The notes below the pieces were generated by a model, which was not told the origin of the DNA, searched no databases, and worked only from the letters and a program-made list of their open reading frames with translations. Positions 1-8,431 of a stretch of 64,000 nt of DNA are shown piece after piece. The DNA comes from Novosphingobium subterraneum (GTDB taxonomy: Bacteria; Pseudomonadota; Alphaproteobacteria; Sphingomonadales; Sphingomonadaceae). A program made the position numbers and the translations under genes. How positions within the stretch are numbered: the first letter of the stretch is position 1; each line of letters begins with the position of its first letter. Location: NCBI RefSeq assembly GCF_000807925.1, contig NZ_JRVC01000019.1, forward strand, positions 34,697 to 98,696. The letters run 5' to 3'.

Positions 1-90
1 CAGATCGCCGTTCGAGATGGCGGCCTCTACGCGGGCAATCTCTTGCTGAACCTGGGCAGAAGACACTGCCGTGAATGGATTGATGACCAT
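1..90 (-). CDS. Methyl-accepting chemotaxis protein, N-terminal fragment cut by window edge
   Basis: The minus strand opens with an ATG at 90 and stays open for all 30 codons to the edge of the window. The peptide begins MVINPFTAVS and continues QVQQEIARVEAAISNGDL. This matches, residue class by residue class, the first 30 residues of the chemoreceptor at 647-2959 (QVLDEVSRVEQALATGNL). I therefore read it as a paralogous chemoreceptor, the last visible gene of the chemosensory operon. It lies 71 bases downstream of the cheW gene. Nothing can be said about its signalling domain, which lies outside the window. Confidence 0.55.
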   Translation of the reverse strand, partial: MVINPFTAVSSAQVQQEIARVEAAISNGDL

Positions 91-161
91 GGTTGTTCCC
101 GTCCTTCTTGTTCCGTTCACCTTGATCGCGGCAGCGCGTTCCGTTCGCTGTCGCGGGTGTT

Positions 162-650
162 TCAGGCGTTGACCAATTGACCTTCGCTGCCGATCCCGAT
201 GGCATCTTCGGTCGTGAAAATCCGGGCCGCGTCGACGATGACCACGAAGCCCGTGTCCCGGCGCACCACGCCGGTTATGTATTCGGAGTTCCAGCTGATC
301 CCGATATCCGGGGCAGGTTCTATGTCCGCCTTCTCGAAACTCGTGACGCTCAACACCCGGTCGATGACAACGCCCAGCGTAAGCAGGCGGTCGGTCAACC
401 GCACATCGAGGATCAGGATGCGCGTGGCCAGCGTGGGGTCGGCAGACGGCAGGCCGAGACGCCGGCGGAAGTCGACCGTGGGCACGCCTTGGCCGCGAAG
501 ATCCGTCAGGCCGATGAAATGCGCAGGCCCATTCGGCAGGTAGGAGGGTGGCGCATAATCGAGGATTTCGCGCACTAGAGCGACGGGTATGGCAAAAACC
601 TCGTTGCCCAGGCCGAATTCCACGACCTGAAGTTCACCCGCGCTGCTCAT
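162..650 (-). CDS. cheW: CheW-like coupling protein (distal copy)
   Basis: A 162-residue single-domain CheW protein. CheW couples chemoreceptors to the CheA kinase in the cytoplasm. The sequence has the expected pattern: an opening beta strand (VVEFGLGNEVFAIPV), a REIL segment, the conserved block around FIGLTDLRGQGVPTVDFRRR near residues 45-65, and a second lobe with VVIDRVLSV. Its ATG overlaps the stop of the upstream chemoreceptor gene (647-650), so it is probably translationally coupled. It is the second CheW in the operon and is clearly divergent from the one at 2956-3447, so the two may serve different receptors. Confidence 0.9.
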   Translation of the reverse strand: MSSAGELQVVEFGLGNEVFAIPVALVREILDYAPPSYLPNGPAHFIGLTDLRGQGVPTVDFRRRLGLPSADPTLATRILILDVRLTDRLLTLGVVIDRVLSVTSFEKADIEPAPDIGISWNSEYITGVVRRDTGFVVIVDAARIFTTEDAIGIGSEGQLVNA

Positions 651-2959
651 GCTGCGCGTCCGAAGTCTGCATCGTCGGCGTCGGCGCCACCGTCGGTAAG
701 GTTGAGGGCAAAGCCGGCCAGTCGCTCCTTCTGTTCGGCTACGCTGTTGCGCTTTACCGGCTTGGTGGCCACGCGCGGCGTCACGCCGGTCTTGCGCGGC
801 GGACTTGCCTGGCGGCGGCTTTGCGTACTTTGACGCGGCTCGGCATAGCTATTGCCGGTCCGGAAGAAGGAAATGGCGCTCTGCAATTCCTCGGCCTGCG
901 ATGCAAGTTCCTCGGACGTGGACGAAATCTGGTCCGACGCGCTGGCATTGATCTGCGTGACCTTGTCGAGCTGCTGGATGGCTTCGTTGATCTGCGACGC
1001 GCCGATGTCCTGCTCGCGGCAGGCTGCGCTGATCTCCGTCACGAGTTCGGCTGTGCGGCGAATGTCCGGAACCAGTCGCGCCAGCATTTCGCCCGCGTCG
1101 GTCGCCACCTTGACCGTCTCTGACGAAACCGAGACGATTTCGGCTGCCGCGCTCTGGCTGCGCTCGGCCAGCTTGCGCACTTCCGAGGCGACAACTGCAA
1201 AGCCCTTGCCGTGTTCGCCTGCGCGCGCGGCCTCGACCGCAGCGTTCAGGGCAAGCAGGTCGGTCTGCCGCGCGATTTCCTGGACGATGCTGATCTTCTC
1301 GGCGATCGTGCGCATGGCGTTGACTGCCTTCTCGACTGCCTGGCCCGAAACTTCAGCGTCCTTGGAAGATTGGCGGGCGATCTTCTCTGTCTGCGCCGCG
1401 TTGTCGGCGTTCTGTTTGATGTTCGCCGCCATCTGCTCCATCGACGCAGACGCTTCCTCGGCCGAGGCGGCTTGCTCGGTCGCGCCCTGGGAGACCTGCT
1501 CGGAGCTTGCTGCCAGCTGGCGGCTCCCGGCCGAGACGTTGTCAACCGCAGCCGAGGTCGTGCCGACGACAGTCCGCAGCTTGTCGATCATCGTGATCAG
1601 CGCGCTGCCGAGTTGGTCCTCATCCGACAGCGCCCGGTATTCGACCGTGAGATCGCCATCGGCGATGCGGTCGGCCACGCCGGCGGTCTTTTTCAGGTTT
1701 GATACCAGGGAATTGATGGCGTCACGCATCCGCTGATGATCGCCGTGGCATTCGATATTGACGGTTTCCTGCAGGTTGCCGATGCTGACCAGCCGCAGAA
1801 CGCGGTTGCCTTCTTCGATGGGCAGGATGATGGCATCGAGCATGCCGTTGATGCCGCTCACGAGGCGGGCGAAGTCACCGACAAAGCGCGAGGCAATGCC
1901 TCGCTCCGACAGGCGCCCTTCGGTCGCTGCCACGATCAGCCGCTGGATCTCTGCGGTGATCTCGCGCAGGTTCGTGCGCAAGGTTTCGATCGTGTCGTTG
2001 ATGAAGGCTTTCTTGCCCGGGAACTGCTCGAGCGGGGCGTCGAAATTGCCCTCGCCGAACGCCTTCACGCAGGCCATGGCCTTCTTCTTCACCGCGATGT
2101 GGCCCGCGACCATTTCGTTGATGCCGCGCGCAACCAGTCCGAAATCGCCCTCGAACCTGGCATCGTCGATCGTCACGTCGATATCGCCGCGATCATGTTC
2201 GGCCGCCATGTGCTTCATCTCGGCGATCAGGCCCGTCAGGTTGCCGCGCAGGGTTTCGATCGTATCGTTGATGAAGGCCTTCTTGCCCGGGAACTGTTCG
2301 AGCGGTGCCTTGAAGTTGCCTTCGCCGAACTCCTTGACGCAGGCCATGGCCTTTTTCTTCACCGCGATGTGCCCGGCAACCATGTCGTTGATGCCGCGTG
2401 CCACGATGCCGAAATCGCCCGGGAACTTCGCATGGTCGATGACCACGTCGATATCGCCGCGATCATGCTCGCTCGACATGTGGTTCATTTCCGAGATCAG
2501 CCCGACAAGATTGCCGCGCAAGGTCTCGATCGTGTCGTTGATGAACGCCTTCTTGCCGGGCAGCTGTTCCATCGGCGCGTCGAAATTGCCTTGGCTGAAT
2601 TCGCGCACGCAGGCCATCGCCTGTTTCTTGACGTTGATGTGTGCTGCAACGAGCTCGTTGATCTGTGTCGCCATGATGCCAAGCTTGCCGGGCAGGGCAT
2701 TGGCGTCGATCACGACATCGATATCGCCGGCTGCATGTTCGTCGGTCATCCGGGCGATCTGCGTGGACAGGTCCTGAACCGGATTGGTGACGGCATCCAG
2801 CAGCCGATTGAACGCCGCCATCACCGCCCGGGTCGGGGCATTTCCGGAGGTTTCATCAAGCCGAAGCAGAAGATTACCCGTAGCAAGCGCCTGCTCGACC
2901 CGGCTTACCTCATCGAGAACCTGCTGTTCGGAAACTCTCGAAAAAACATTGCGCATCAT
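647..2959 (-). CDS. Soluble poly-HAMP methyl-accepting chemotaxis protein
   Basis: A chemoreceptor of 770 residues. Translation starts at the double ATG at 2959/2956, behind GGAGG; the frame is open further upstream, but there it is only the shadow of cheW. No signal peptide or membrane segment is visible, so it is probably cytosolic. After a short helical N-terminus come about three tandem repeats of 90 residues, each with AMACVKEFGEGNF, PGKKAFINDTIETLR and EHDRGDID blocks. I read these as HAMP-type modules. The C-terminus is a standard signalling hairpin with the tip QTDLLALNAAVEAARAGE followed by GKGFAVVASEVRKLAERS. It ends in a basic, Ser/Pro-rich tail. The start overlaps the stop of the upstream cheW by ATGA. 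Known poly-HAMP receptors relay internal or redox signals; the ligand here cannot be inferred. Confidence 0.9.
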   Translation of the reverse strand: MMRNVFSRVSEQQVLDEVSRVEQALATGNLLLRLDETSGNAPTRAVMAAFNRLLDAVTNPVQDLSTQIARMTDEHAAGDIDVVIDANALPGKLGIMATQINELVAAHINVKKQAMACVREFSQGNFDAPMEQLPGKKAFINDTIETLRGNLVGLISEMNHMSSEHDRGDIDVVIDHAKFPGDFGIVARGINDMVAGHIAVKKKAMACVKEFGEGNFKAPLEQFPGKKAFINDTIETLRGNLTGLIAEMKHMAAEHDRGDIDVTIDDARFEGDFGLVARGINEMVAGHIAVKKKAMACVKAFGEGNFDAPLEQFPGKKAFINDTIETLRTNLREITAEIQRLIVAATEGRLSERGIASRFVGDFARLVSGINGMLDAIILPIEEGNRVLRLVSIGNLQETVNIECHGDHQRMRDAINSLVSNLKKTAGVADRIADGDLTVEYRALSDEDQLGSALITMIDKLRTVVGTTSAAVDNVSAGSRQLAASSEQVSQGATEQAASAEEASASMEQMAANIKQNADNAAQTEKIARQSSKDAEVSGQAVEKAVNAMRTIAEKISIVQEIARQTDLLALNAAVEAARAGEHGKGFAVVASEVRKLAERSQSAAAEIVSVSSETVKVATDAGEMLARLVPDIRRTAELVTEISAACREQDIGASQINEAIQQLDKVTQINASASDQISSTSEELASQAEELQSAISFFRTGNSYAEPRQSTQSRRQASPPRKTGVTPRVATKPVKRNSVAEQKERLAGFALNLTDGGADADDADFGRAA
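1975..2770 (-). repeat. Tandem 270-bp coding repeats (about three units) in the chemoreceptor gene
   Basis: The segment coding for GKKAFINDTIETLR recurs near 1990, 2260 and 2530, and the segment for EHDRGDID recurs near 2170, 2440 and 2710. The period is 270 bases, or 90 codons. DNA identity between units is high, with long runs identical apart from third positions, as expected for duplicated HAMP modules. Confidence 0.85.
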
Positions 2960-3447
2960 GCGGCCTCCGCGAGGGACGTGAAGATTGTGGGCAAATCGGG
3001 AATGACGATGACCGACCCCGGCTGGCGCACCAGTTCGCGCGCGAATTCGCGCTTCCAGCGCATGCCCAGCACGGGCGGCTCGCTGCTGTGCGCCTTGTCG
3101 AGGATCGTCACTTCGTGGACCTTGTCCGAGCGCAGCCCGATCTGGAGCGGCTCTCCGTCGATCTCGGTCTCGATCACGACGATGCGGTGATCGGCACTGG
3201 CCTCCTCGCCGGGATTGCGCGGCATGCCGAAGGCCACCCGCAGATCGGCGATCGGGATGATCTTGCCGCGAAAGTTGACGACACTGGCCACCAGATCCGG
3301 TGCGCCCGGAACGGGCGTTTCGGGCAGCAGGTCGAGTATCTCGCGGATGCTGACGGCCTCGATCGCCAGGCATTCATCGCCTACGTCGAATGTCAGCACT
3401 TCCAGTTGGCCGTTGTCATCCCATGGCGTTGTGCTGGTCGTGGTCAT
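2956..3447 (-). CDS. cheW: CheW coupling protein (proximal copy)
   Basis: A CheW protein of 163 residues starting MTTTSTTPWDD. The ATG at 3447 is five bases below the end of cheA (3452). Upstream in-frame starts would run back into cheA. It contains the typical CheW features: LEVLTFDVGDECLAIEA near the N-terminus, VSIREILDLL, and the PDLVASVVNFRGKIIPIADLR block around residues 52-72 that contacts receptor tips and CheA. It acts as a cytoplasmic scaffold. Its position directly between cheA and the chemoreceptor gene suggests it is the main coupler for that receptor. Its stop codon overlaps the chemoreceptor start. Confidence 0.92.
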   Translation of the reverse strand: MTTTSTTPWDDNGQLEVLTFDVGDECLAIEAVSIREILDLLPETPVPGAPDLVASVVNFRGKIIPIADLRVAFGMPRNPGEEASADHRIVVIETEIDGEPLQIGLRSDKVHEVTILDKAHSSEPPVLGMRWKREFARELVRQPGSVIVIPDLPTIFTSLAEAA

Positions 3448-3451
3448 GGCG

Positions 3452-5512
3452 TCACCCTGCGGCACGGAGCCGCTCCTCATGGCTCTGGCCCAGCGCAACG
3501 AGCTGGACGACATCGAGAATGAGCGCGACCCCACCATCACCGAGGATGGTCGCGCCAGAGAAACTCGGGATCGAACGGTGCAGGCTCGACATGGATTTGA
3601 TCACGGTCTGGTGGCTGCCGATGATCTGATCGACGACAAGTCCGACCCGCTCGCCTCCGGTTGCGATCACCACGATCTTCTGGAAGGGGTCGGGCCGGGT
3701 GCCCGTCGCGAAAAGCTCGCGCAGGCGCAGGAAGGGCACCAGGCGTTCGCGCAACTGGATCATGCTCCTCCCGCGCGAACGGATGTCTTCCTCCAGGCTA
3801 AGCTCCAGGCACTCTTCGACCGCCGCCAGCGGGATCACGTAGTTGTTATCCCCGACCCTCACGAGCAGCCCGTCGATGATCGCCAAAGTCAGCGGAATGC
3901 GCAGGGTTATGACCGAGCCCTTGCCGGGTTCGCTGGTCATGTCGATGTGTCCCCGCAGGCCTTCGATCGTGCGCTTGACCACGTCCATGCCGACGCCACG
4001 GCCTGACAGATTGGTGATCTGGGCGGCGGTGGAAAAGCCGGGCTGGAAGATCAGCTGCAGCAGCTCGCTGTCGCTCAGCACCTGGCCTGGCTGGATCAGG
4101 CCATTGGCCTCGGCCTTGGCGCGGACCCGTTCGCGGCTGATGCCGCGGCCATCGTCCTCGATTGTGATGAGCACTTCCCCCCCGGCCTGCTGGGCCGAAA
4201 GCCGGATGCGACCGGTCGCGGCCTTGCCCGCGGCAAGCCGCTCTTCCTCGGTCTCAAGTCCATGATCGCAAGCGTTACGGATCAGGTGGACAATCGGATC
4301 GGCGAGCCTTTCGGAGACGGTCTTGTCGATCTCGGTGCTTTCGCCATCGGTCACAAGCTCGATCGACTTGCCGGTCTCGCGGGCCAGGTCGTGGACCAGG
4401 CGGCGGAACCGTCCGAACAACGCGGCAATCGGCACCATGCGCAAGACCATCATCGTGTCGCGCAGTTCATTGGCAAGTCGTTCGACTTCCTCCGAGATCG
4501 AGCGCAGCGCGAGTTCGCCCGCAGGGCCGGAAATGCCATTGCCCGCAAGCTGGGCGAGGCGGCTCTGCACGATCACGAGTTCGCCCACCCGGTCCATCAA
4601 GAGATCGAGGCGTTCAGCCGGGACGCGCACACTTTCGCTGGGGCCGCGCGCGGCTTTCGCGCTGGCAGGTTCTGCGCTGGCGACTTCCGCGATGGCCAGC
4701 GCCGCATGCTCCGACGGCGCGGGCGAGACTGCCACAGCAGCAGTGTCTGGCGGACCGCCTTCAGCCAAGGCAGCGGCTTCGTCATCCGCGATCGGCGTGA
4801 TGGACAGTTCCATGTCGTCAAGCACGAACAGGAAGACATCTTCGATGACATCGCGCGTCGCGCTGGCGGGCAGGTTCAACGACCAGCCCATCAGGCACTG
4901 CGTGGGATCGAGCTCGTCAAGTGGAGGAACAGCGTCAAAATCCGCGACCACATCGGTGGCGCCCAGTTCCCGCAACTCGTCGAGCAGAAGGAGCGGGTTT
5001 GTTCCGGTGGCAAGTGCATTGGCGGGCAGGCGGAAGTTCAGGTGCCATCCCTGACCTGGCCCGGCGGTGATCGTGGTGGCCGTTGTCGTGTCGTGACCGG
5101 CATCTTCGCCGCAGTCCACGGCTGCAGGGGCGCCTGCTCCGTCCAGCAGGGCCTGAAGCCTCGCAAGCAGATCGGCGCTTTCACTGTCCACGCCATCGCT
5201 GTTCGGCTGGTCGATGAGGGTGCGCATGTGGTCCATGGCAGAAAGCGTCAGCGCAACCAGCTCTGGCGAAGCGCGGGCCTGCCCCTTGCGGACCTTGTCG
5301 AAGGCTGTTTCGCAGTGATGGGTAAATGCGGCCAGAGCATCGAAGCCGAACATCGCGCCCGAGCCCTTGAGCGTGTGCATCCCGCGAAAGACGGTGTCGA
5401 TGAGCTCCCGGCTGGTCAGGTCGTGGCTGAGATCGAGCAAGGCCTGCTCGGTCGCTTCGAGTAGCTCCCCGGCTTCGATCCGGAAGGCTTCGATCGGGTC
5501 CTGCCCGGTCAT
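3452..5512 (-). CDS. cheA: Chemotaxis histidine kinase CheA
   Basis: A 686-residue hybrid-type chemotaxis kinase with the domain order of CheA. It has an N-terminal Hpt (P1) domain with phospho-acceptor His46 in FRGMHTLKGSG. A CheY/B-binding and linker region follows, rich in Ala, Glu and Pro (residues about 130-300). The dimerisation helices contain ERLDLLMDRVGELV. The HATPase domain has an N box (VHLIRNACDHGLE), a G1 box (EDDGRGIS) and a G2 box (GRGVGMDVV). The C-terminus is a CheW-like regulatory domain. It autophosphorylates in response to receptors and passes phosphate to the CheY encoded just upstream. Its ATG overlaps the cheY stop by ATGA. No CheB or CheR is in the window; they may lie beyond the left edge. 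Confidence 0.95.
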   Translation of the reverse strand: MTGQDPIEAFRIEAGELLEATEQALLDLSHDLTSRELIDTVFRGMHTLKGSGAMFGFDALAAFTHHCETAFDKVRKGQARASPELVALTLSAMDHMRTLIDQPNSDGVDSESADLLARLQALLDGAGAPAAVDCGEDAGHDTTTATTITAGPGQGWHLNFRLPANALATGTNPLLLLDELRELGATDVVADFDAVPPLDELDPTQCLMGWSLNLPASATRDVIEDVFLFVLDDMELSITPIADDEAAALAEGGPPDTAAVAVSPAPSEHAALAIAEVASAEPASAKAARGPSESVRVPAERLDLLMDRVGELVIVQSRLAQLAGNGISGPAGELALRSISEEVERLANELRDTMMVLRMVPIAALFGRFRRLVHDLARETGKSIELVTDGESTEIDKTVSERLADPIVHLIRNACDHGLETEEERLAAGKAATGRIRLSAQQAGGEVLITIEDDGRGISRERVRAKAEANGLIQPGQVLSDSELLQLIFQPGFSTAAQITNLSGRGVGMDVVKRTIEGLRGHIDMTSEPGKGSVITLRIPLTLAIIDGLLVRVGDNNYVIPLAAVEECLELSLEEDIRSRGRSMIQLRERLVPFLRLRELFATGTRPDPFQKIVVIATGGERVGLVVDQIIGSHQTVIKSMSSLHRSIPSFSGATILGDGGVALILDVVQLVALGQSHEERLRAAG

Positions 5513-5874
5513 TGCCCCAGCACCTTGCGGGTTACCTTCAGCAGATTTTCGGCAACGAACGGCTTGACCAGCCAGCCGGTCGCGCCTGCGGCCTTGGCTT
5601 GCTGCTTCATGCCCTCATCAGATTCCGTCGTGAGGAATATGATCGGCGTACCGGCCTGAAGCGGCAGCTTGCGGATTTCCCGGATCATCTCCAGACCATT
5701 CATATTCGGCATGTTGAGATCGGTGATGATCATGTCGAACTTCGATGACCTGGCCTGTTCGAGCCCTTCCTTGCCATCGGCTGCCTCCGCGACCTGATGT
5801 CCGGCTCCCGACAGCGCAATCCGGATTGCCATCCGGACGCTCATGGAATCATCGACGGTGAGTATGGTGGTCAT
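5509..5874 (-). CDS. cheY: Chemotaxis response regulator CheY
   Basis: A single receiver domain of 121 residues with no output domain. The acidic pair is Asp8/Asp9, the phosphorylation site is Asp52 in IITDLNMP, the conserved Thr is in FLTTES, and the conserved Lys is in the C-terminal VKPF. It is the phospho-acceptor of the CheA encoded next and, by family knowledge, carries the signal to flagellar motors or another effector. The gene overlaps both neighbours (the STAS gene upstream and cheA downstream) by four bases, giving a tightly coupled operon. Confidence 0.95.
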   Translation of the reverse strand: MTTILTVDDSMSVRMAIRIALSGAGHQVAEAADGKEGLEQARSSKFDMIITDLNMPNMNGLEMIREIRKLPLQAGTPIIFLTTESDEGMKQQAKAAGATGWLVKPFVAENLLKVTRKVLGQ

Positions 5875-6176
5875 TGCTCGGTGGCTCCGGTCGCACAGAG
5901 ATTTTCACAGATCGCAGAGATCGGCCCGGCAAGGCCCGCGCGCTCGATCAGGCCGGCAACGGCAGGATCGGCAGCGGGCACGATCGAGATGCTCTTGCTT
6001 TCCCGCTGGGCAAACTTGCGCGCCGCCGCGAGGATCTGAAGGAAGGTGAGGTCGGCTTCGACCACGCTCGAGCAATCGATCTCGATCGAGGAATGGATCT
6101 TCAGCTCGTCGAGGATCGCCTCGCGGATGTCCGGGGCGGTGCTCAGGTTTGCAATAGTGCCAATCGGGATAGTCAT
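5871..6176 (-). CDS. STAS-domain protein (anti-sigma-antagonist-like), first gene of chemosensory operon
   Basis: A 101-residue protein starting MTIPIGTIANLS at 6176, behind GGAGGG. The longer in-frame extension to 6419 has no ribosome site and no family-like sequence. The protein has the STAS pattern: a short beta strand, a helix (DIREAILDELKIH), then IEIDCSSVVEADLTFLQILAAAR with a Ser-Ser pair at the usual phosphorylation position, and a C-terminal helix pair. Such proteins often head chemosensory operons and may connect CheA signalling with a phosphatase or partner switch. That role is inference. Confidence 0.8.
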   Translation of the reverse strand: MTIPIGTIANLSTAPDIREAILDELKIHSSIEIDCSSVVEADLTFLQILAAARKFAQRESKSISIVPAADPAVAGLIERAGLAGPISAICENLCATGATEQ

Positions 6177-6578
6177 GTTCCCTCCGCCCGTTCCGGCCGA
6201 CGACATGACTGATGGCTTGCGATCTGCTCTTTTTACGTTTTCCGCGATATAGTTGTTGTTACTAGGCAGAAGCTTCCGTTCAGGTAGCCATTGCCGAAGA
6301 AACTTCGTTAACCACGTGTGGTCATGAGCGGTTCGCGACGGCACTTCTAAAATGCGGTCCAGTCGCTTGTCGGCCCCCGCCATGACATGGCTGCCGTCGC
6401 GTTCCAAAGCCTGCAGCACAGCTGGTTGTGAGCGTTCGGACGGGCAAAAAAGTTTTCACGACAACACTTGAGAACAGACTTTGATCCGGCCCGAAATACC
6501 GTGTTGCGGAGCGCTACGATGAGTGTTTTACTTTGCCGCCGTGTGGTCCAATCATGCTGCTACACGGAATAAGGGTGG
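6177..6578. other. Intergenic region between divergent chemosensory operon and cytochrome gene
   Basis: About 400 bases with no convincing coding frame. It is more AT-rich than its surroundings, notably at 6225-6260, and must hold the promoters of the minus-strand chemosensory operon and the plus-strand cytochrome gene. I could not assign -35/-10 pairs with confidence. Confidence 0.5.
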
Positions 6579-7103
6579 ATGCATATGAGGCAAGTTTTTC
6601 AATACCTTGCGCTGTCAACTGCGACCCTGCTCCTCGCATCTTGCGGCGGTGGCGGCAGCTCTGACAAGACCGCAGCCGACTCGGCGGCAAAGCCTGCTGA
6701 AACAACCACTGCCGCAGCCCCTGCAGCAGCAACCAGCGCGGCTGCGCCGACAGCAGATTCGACAGACACGCTCGATGGCGCGACGCTCGCTTCGCTGACC
6801 GGCGATGCCGCGCATGGCAAGACCGTTTTTGCTCAGTGCCAGGCCTGTCACTCGCTCGAAGCGGGCAAGAACATGATCGGTCCGTCGCTCGCCGGTGTCG
6901 TAGGGCGCAAGGCGGGTTCAGAGGCGGGCTACAGCTATTCGGCCGCCAACAAGAACAGCGGCATCACCTGGTCTGCGGAAAAGCTGTTCCAGTATCTGGA
7001 AAAGCCCGCGCGCGTCGTGCCGGGTACCAAGATGTCATTTGCCGGCCTACCCAAGGCGCAGGACCGTGCCGACGTCATTGCCTATCTCAAGGCTCCGAAT
7101 TGA
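6579..7103 (+). CDS. Membrane-anchored class I cytochrome c (lipoprotein)
   Basis: A protein of 174 residues, or 172 if the second ATG at 6585 is used, which sits at better distance from AAGGGTGG. The N-terminus is a lipoprotein signal (LSTATLLLASCGGGG). A low-complexity Ala/Pro/Thr linker of about 40 residues follows, then a single class I cytochrome domain. The haem site is CQACH, and the distal Met ligand is probably the one in GTKMSFAG. The C-terminal helix DRADVIAYLKAP is typical. By family knowledge such tethered c2-type cytochromes shuttle electrons in the periplasm. Its position beside the photosynthesis cluster suggests, but does not prove, that it reduces the PufC haem subunit. Confidence 0.88.
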   Translation: MHMRQVFQYLALSTATLLLASCGGGGSSDKTAADSAAKPAETTTAAAPAAATSAAAPTADSTDTLDGATLASLTGDAAHGKTVFAQCQACHSLEAGKNMIGPSLAGVVGRKAGSEAGYSYSAANKNSGITWSAEKLFQYLEKPARVVPGTKMSFAGLPKAQDRADVIAYLKAPN

Positions 7104-7126
7104 CCTCGGTCCCTTCGGGTCGCAAG

Positions 7127-7159
7127 AAGGGGTGCGGACCATCATGGTCCGCACCCCTT
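7127..7159. terminator. Perfect 16-bp hairpin terminator between cytochrome c and hemA
   Basis: The arms at 7127-7142 and 7144-7159 are perfect complements around a single central base (AAGGGGTGCGGACCAT and its inverse). The arms end in AA/TT, so the hairpin can serve the convergent cytochrome gene (plus) and the long bch-puh-hemA operon (minus). Confidence 0.85.
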
Positions 7160-7175
7160 TAACGTAGCAGCAGTA

Positions 7176-8396
7176 TCAGGCGGCAGCCGAACGCCGCGCC
7201 AATTCGCACTGCGACCAGATGTCGCTCAGCGCATGGATCAGCTTGTCCACGTCACCGTCGCTGTGCACCGGCGAGGGTGTGATGCGAAGGCGCTCGGTCC
7301 CGCGCGGCACGGTCGGGTAGTTGATCGGCTGGACGTAGATGCCGTGGTTGTCCATCAGCCAGTCGCTGATGCGCTTGCACTTGTGCGGGTCGCCCACCAT
7401 CACCGGAATGATGTGGCTGGGGTTGGGCAGGTGCGGAATCCCGATCGCGTCGAGGCGGCGGCGGACGGTCGCCACACGCTCCTTGTGCCGGGCCCGCTCC
7501 ATCTCGCTCGTCTTGAGATGACGGATGCTGGCAGCGGCACCGGCGGCAAGGGCAGGGGGCAGCGCAGTCGTGAAGATGAACCCGCTGGCGAAAGTGCGGA
7601 TGAAGTCGCACAGCGCCTCTGACGCCGCGATATATCCGCCCATCACGCCGAACGCTTTGCCCAGCGTCCCCTCGATCACGGTGATCCGGTCCATCAGGCC
7701 TTCGCGCTCTGCGACACCACCGCCGCGCGGGCCATAGAGCCCCACCGCGTGAACTTCGTCGATGTAACTCATCGCGCCGTGCTTCTCGCAGACGTCGAGG
7801 ATCTCGGCGATCGGACCGATGTCGCCGTCCATCGAATAGACGCTTTCAAACGCGACCAACTTGGGCACGTCCGGCCCGTATTCCGAAAGCAGCTCATCGA
7901 GATGCGCCACATCGTTATGGCGCCACACCCGGCAGGTCGCGCGCGAATGGCGGATGCCTTCGATCATCGAGGCATGGTTGAGCGCGTCCGAGAACACCAC
8001 GCAGCCGGGGATCTTCGCCGCCAGCGTGCCAAGACCCGCCCAGTTCGAGACATAACCCGAGGTGAAGAGCAGCGCCGCTTCCTTCCCGTGGAGGTCGGCC
8101 AGTTCCTGTTCCAGCAGCACGTGATGGTGGTTCGTGCCCGAGATGTTCCGCGTACCGCCAGCGCCCGCGCCGCATTCGTCGAGCGTGTTGTGCATGGCTT
8201 CAAGAACTGCGGGGTGCTGCCCCATGCCAAGGTAGTCGTTCGAGCACCACACCGTGACCTGCTCGGTCCGGTCATCGACATAGCGCGTGGCGTGCGGGAA
8301 ATTGCCGCACTTGCGCTCGATCTCCGTAAAGATCCGATAGCGCCCTTCACCCCGGACCGCGTCCAGTTCCCCCTTGAAGTAGCCCTCGTAGTCCAT
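7176..8396 (-). CDS. hemA: 5-aminolevulinate synthase
   Basis: A 406-residue pyridoxal-phosphate enzyme of the ALAS class. It condenses glycine and succinyl-CoA to 5-aminolevulinate, the first step of tetrapyrrole synthesis in alphaproteobacteria. The start MDYEGYFKGE at 8396 and the length match the family. Landmarks are CSNDYLGMGQHP (residues 51-62), AGGTRNISGTNHHH, FTSGYVSNW, IDEVHAVGLYG (Asp213) and the PLP lysine Lys247 in EGTLGKAFG. It is the last gene of the bchF-puh operon, so precursor supply is probably co-regulated with bacteriochlorophyll synthesis. A strong terminator follows. Confidence 0.97.
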   Translation of the reverse strand: MDYEGYFKGELDAVRGEGRYRIFTEIERKCGNFPHATRYVDDRTEQVTVWCSNDYLGMGQHPAVLEAMHNTLDECGAGAGGTRNISGTNHHHVLLEQELADLHGKEAALLFTSGYVSNWAGLGTLAAKIPGCVVFSDALNHASMIEGIRHSRATCRVWRHNDVAHLDELLSEYGPDVPKLVAFESVYSMDGDIGPIAEILDVCEKHGAMSYIDEVHAVGLYGPRGGGVAEREGLMDRITVIEGTLGKAFGVMGGYIAASEALCDFIRTFASGFIFTTALPPALAAGAAASIRHLKTSEMERARHKERVATVRRRLDAIGIPHLPNPSHIIPVMVGDPHKCKRISDWLMDNHGIYVQPINYPTVPRGTERLRITPSPVHSDGDVDKLIHALSDIWSQCELARRSAAA

Positions 8397-8431
8397 GGTC
8401 GTCGGTCCTCTTCGTGAATTCTTCTTTGCGG

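Noticed and set aside
1736..3190. Plus-strand open frame (484 codons) with internal repeats
   Set aside because: The repeats are the antisense image of the HAMP modules of the chemoreceptor gene; no start signal and no family match.
6177..6419. N-terminal extension of the STAS protein to 6419
   Set aside because: The extension lacks a ribosome site and family-like sequence, while GGAGGG precedes the ATG at 6176.
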